Below are positions 62,899 through 64,000 of a stretch of 64,000 bases of DNA, one piece after another. How positions within the stretch are numbered: position 1 is the first letter of the stretch; each line of letters opens with the position of its first letter. The DNA is taken from contig DATKKF010000029.1 of assembly GCA_035543115.1 (NCBI GenBank), positions 11,802 through 75,801 of the forward strand, written 5' to 3'. Under the pieces are notes generated by a model. The model did not search any database and had not been told where the DNA came from. It saw only the letters and a program-made list of their open reading frames with translations. The position numbers and the translations under genes are program-made. This DNA comes from RPRB01 sp035543115. Its GTDB lineage: Bacteria; Myxococcota; Myxococcia; Myxococcales; Myxococcaceae.

Positions 62899-63629
62899 GC
62901 GGCGTCTGCGTCACCGGCGACGCGAAGGACCCGGCGGTGCTGGCGCGGGCCCTCGGCGGCCGGCGGCCGTCGTTCCTCCTGACCGACCCGCCGTACTGTC
63001 TGCTCACCCGGCGGCGGAAGGGCGGTGACGAGCGGGAGCGCCGGGCGGGGCGAAAGATCGACCGGGACCCGGTTCAAAGGTTCGAGGACGTCCGCGCCTA
63101 CCGGCGCTTCACCGCGGAGTGGCTCCCCGCGGCTGCCGGCGCGGTGCAGGAGGGCGGCACTCTGGCCATCTGGACCAACTTCCTCGGGCGGCAGCCGATC
63201 CTCGCCGTCGCCGCCGAGGCTGGCTTCCTGGTGCTCGCCGGCGAGTTCGTCTGGGCGAAGCTGACCACCGAGGGCGGAGGGAACGAGCGGCTGGCCCGGG
63301 TGTACGAGGTCGCGCTGGTGCTGCGCCGCGAGCCGCTCCCTCCGGCCTCGCCGGCGGATCCGGCCCGCCCATGGGCGGTGGTGGCCGGCTACGACGAGGA
63401 GGGCGAGGCCGCGCGCTGGGGGAGCCACCCGAACCACAAGCCGTTCGGGGTGCTCGAGCCGCTGCTGAGGACCTGGTCGAGGCCCGGAGAGCTGGTGCTC
63501 GACTGCTTCGCCGGGAGCGGCAGCATCCCCGCAGCGGCGGCGCGGCTCGGCCGCACCGTGGCCTGCATCGAGCTCGAGCCGGGGTGGGCCGCGCGCGTCC
63601 GGGACCGGATCGGCGGCGGGTCGCGCTGA
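62895..63629 (+). CDS. Beta-class DNA methyltransferase (N6/N4)
   Basis: The motif order is beta-class: FLLTDPPYC (motif IV, DPPY) early, SHPNHKPFGVLEPLLRTWSRPG in the middle and LDCFAGSGSIPAAAARLGR (motif I) near the end, which fits N6-adenine or N4-cytosine enzymes. The usual N-terminal GD...L..L block reads VTGDAKDPAVLARALGG, and this lies upstream of the first GTG (62937). The frame therefore probably begins at CTG 62895, which overlaps the previous stop as CTGA; the start remains uncertain. No restriction enzyme gene is adjacent, so it is likely an orphan or accessory enzyme. Confidence 0.78.
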   Translation: MSGVCVTGDAKDPAVLARALGGRRPSFLLTDPPYCLLTRRRKGGDERERRAGRKIDRDPVQRFEDVRAYRRFTAEWLPAAAGAVQEGGTLAIWTNFLGRQPILAVAAEAGFLVLAGEFVWAKLTTEGGGNERLARVYEVALVLRREPLPPASPADPARPWAVVAGYDEEGEAARWGSHPNHKPFGVLEPLLRTWSRPGELVLDCFAGSGSIPAAAARLGRTVACIELEPGWAARVRDRIGGGSR

Positions 63630-63640
63630 GCGACTCAGCG
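63624..63640. terminator. Perfect 7-bp hairpin covering both convergent stop codons
   Basis: Arms CGCTGAG (63624-63630) and CTCAGCG (63634-63640) with a CGA loop. The stop of the methyltransferase (63627-63629) and the stop of the minus-strand gene (63635-63637) lie in mirror positions of the two arms. Only 5 bases separate the genes. No T run, so terminator strength is uncertain. Confidence 0.45.
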
Positions 63641-63826
63641 TCTCCCGGGCTCGGGCTCCCTGGGTCGGAAGAACGGACAGGTGCGCACCGGCTGCCGGGG
63701 GTACCTCTCCGGCACCAGCGGGCAGAGGATGAAGGTGCTCCGCTCCGTGCGGACGTACCTCGGCGGCGCCGCGCAGCGGTGGCAGAGGCTTTCCGGAAAG
63801 GGAAGGGGAGCCGGAGACTCGCTCAC
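63635..63826 (-). CDS. Small four-Cys protein, 63 residues
   Basis: Starts at GTG 63826 with AAGGGGAG upstream. Cysteines at 15, 18, 35 and 50 (SLCHRCAAPPRY, FILCPLVPERY, VRTCPFFRP) suggest a small metal-binding fold, and the Pro/Arg/Phe-rich spacing looks conserved rather than random. No family is recalled with certainty. Its ribosome site and start codon lie in the left arm of a strong hairpin (see the next entry). Cytosolic by lack of a signal. Confidence 0.65.
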   Translation of the reverse strand: MSESPAPLPFPESLCHRCAAPPRYVRTERSTFILCPLVPERYPRQPVRTCPFFRPREPEPGRR

Positions 63827-63836
63827 GGCTCCCCTT
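63803..63836 (-). promoter_or_regulatory. Inverted repeat sequestering the start of the small four-Cys gene
   Basis: Arms AAGGGGAGCCG and CGGCTCCCCTT (63803-63813 and 63826-63836) are perfect 11-base reverse complements with a 12-base loop. In the minus-strand mRNA one arm holds the Shine-Dalgarno and touches the GTG, so folding would hide the ribosome site. It could equally attenuate readthrough from the barrel gene upstream, which ends 14 bases away. Confidence 0.5.
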
Positions 63837-63850
63837 CAAGCACGCCCGGG

Positions 63851-64000
63851 CTAGATCTTGAACCCGAAGGTCAGGGCAATGACGTGCGCCGTCGCGCTGT
63901 AGTCGTACTGGTACTTCGGGTTGGGGGTGGTGCTCGTCGCGCCGAGGAACTTGATGAACTGGTACGCGAGCTCGAAGCGGAAGGCGCCGAAGCGGTAGGT
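63851..64000 (-). CDS. Outer-membrane beta-barrel protein, C-terminal end only (possibly FadL/OmpP1 type)
   Basis: The last 49 codons of a minus-strand gene whose start is beyond the window. The translation ends ATAHVIALTFGFKI and before it FRFELAYQFIKFLGATSTTP, i.e. alternating strands with aromatic residues as in the final two strands of a barrel. The final strand pattern and the YDYSATAH phrase recall FadL-type channels for long-chain fatty acids, which would suit a fad operon in the same region, but the fragment is too short for certainty. Confidence 0.55.
   Translation of the reverse strand, partial: TYRFGAFRFELAYQFIKFLGATSTTPNPKYQYDYSATAHVIALTFGFKI

Noticed and set aside
62895..63826. 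Restriction-modification or defence island
   Set aside because: Only a methyltransferase is present; neighbours are an envelope deacetylase and a small Cys protein, with no nuclease or mobility gene.

Overview
The window reads as chromosome of a high-GC (about 70% by eye) Gram-negative bacterium, most likely a myxobacterium-type Myxococcota. The basis is a mix of gene types seen together there: a Ser/Thr protein kinase next to an FHA-domain sigma54 activator, a PilZ-like protein with GYF-like and J-like parts, many lipoproteins, single-domain response regulators, a tandem (double-length) UvrA and beta-oxidation genes of the FadN/FadA type. Family-level placement is inference. No rRNA, tRNA, IS element, phage gene or CRISPR array was seen. 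Coding density is very high and most gaps are under 200 bases; the only gap over 300 bases (11695-12015) is upstream of the efflux operon. Many long antisense open frames are by-products of GC-rich codon use.

Layout. 1-6230: a cut-off surface lipoprotein, an MFS exporter, a DUF1615 lipoprotein, a PLP aminotransferase and unknowns. 6247-12480: Cys-rich repeat protein, YfcF-like GST, an RND pump with its adaptor lipoprotein (no outer-membrane channel gene), and a Gre-like factor with a shortened coiled coil. 12553-19949: fatty-acid-hydroxylase-family protein, a SorA/SorB-like sulfite dehydrogenase pair, alpha/beta hydrolase, a WxxGxW lipoprotein, a J-like/coiled-coil/zinc-ribbon protein and a GGQ release-factor-like protein. 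20058-27918: tandem UvrA, small coiled-coil membrane protein, YbfF-like esterase, SpmA-SpmB fusion.

28087-31558 is the most interesting part. A transmembrane Ser/Thr kinase is followed after one base by an FHA-AAA+-Fis sigma54 activator. Downstream, in the gap before a convergent gene, are three direct copies and one inverted copy of a 9-bp motif, then a -24/-12-like element, then a strong hairpin with a U tract. I read this as a possible kinase - activator - small RNA cassette; the layout resembles what I recall of the myxobacterial Pxr sRNA locus.

31558-40774: TPM/LemA pair, an AsmA-like/GT51 peptidoglycan transglycosylase, a small zinc ribbon, sirtuin, DUF4019, FMN-dependent alpha-hydroxyacid dehydrogenase, VWA/MoxR pair and carboxylesterase. 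40822-48601: serB - M20 peptidase - Smr - response regulator run, histidine phosphatase, HNH protein, lytic transglycosylase, queuosine-precursor transporter, response regulator and the PilZ-like protein. 48710-54821: osmoprotectant ABC importer with a fused binding protein/permease, HbpS-like protein, RmuC and a CrtI-type desaturase. 54891-60648: fadN-fadA-S9 peptidase operon. 60824-64000: secreted unknowns, polysaccharide deacetylase, DNA methyltransferase, a 63-residue four-Cys protein and the end of an outer-membrane barrel gene. Several genes have a -10-like TA(G/A)(G/A)NT hexamer only 6-21 bases before the start codon, suggesting many near-leaderless mRNAs.
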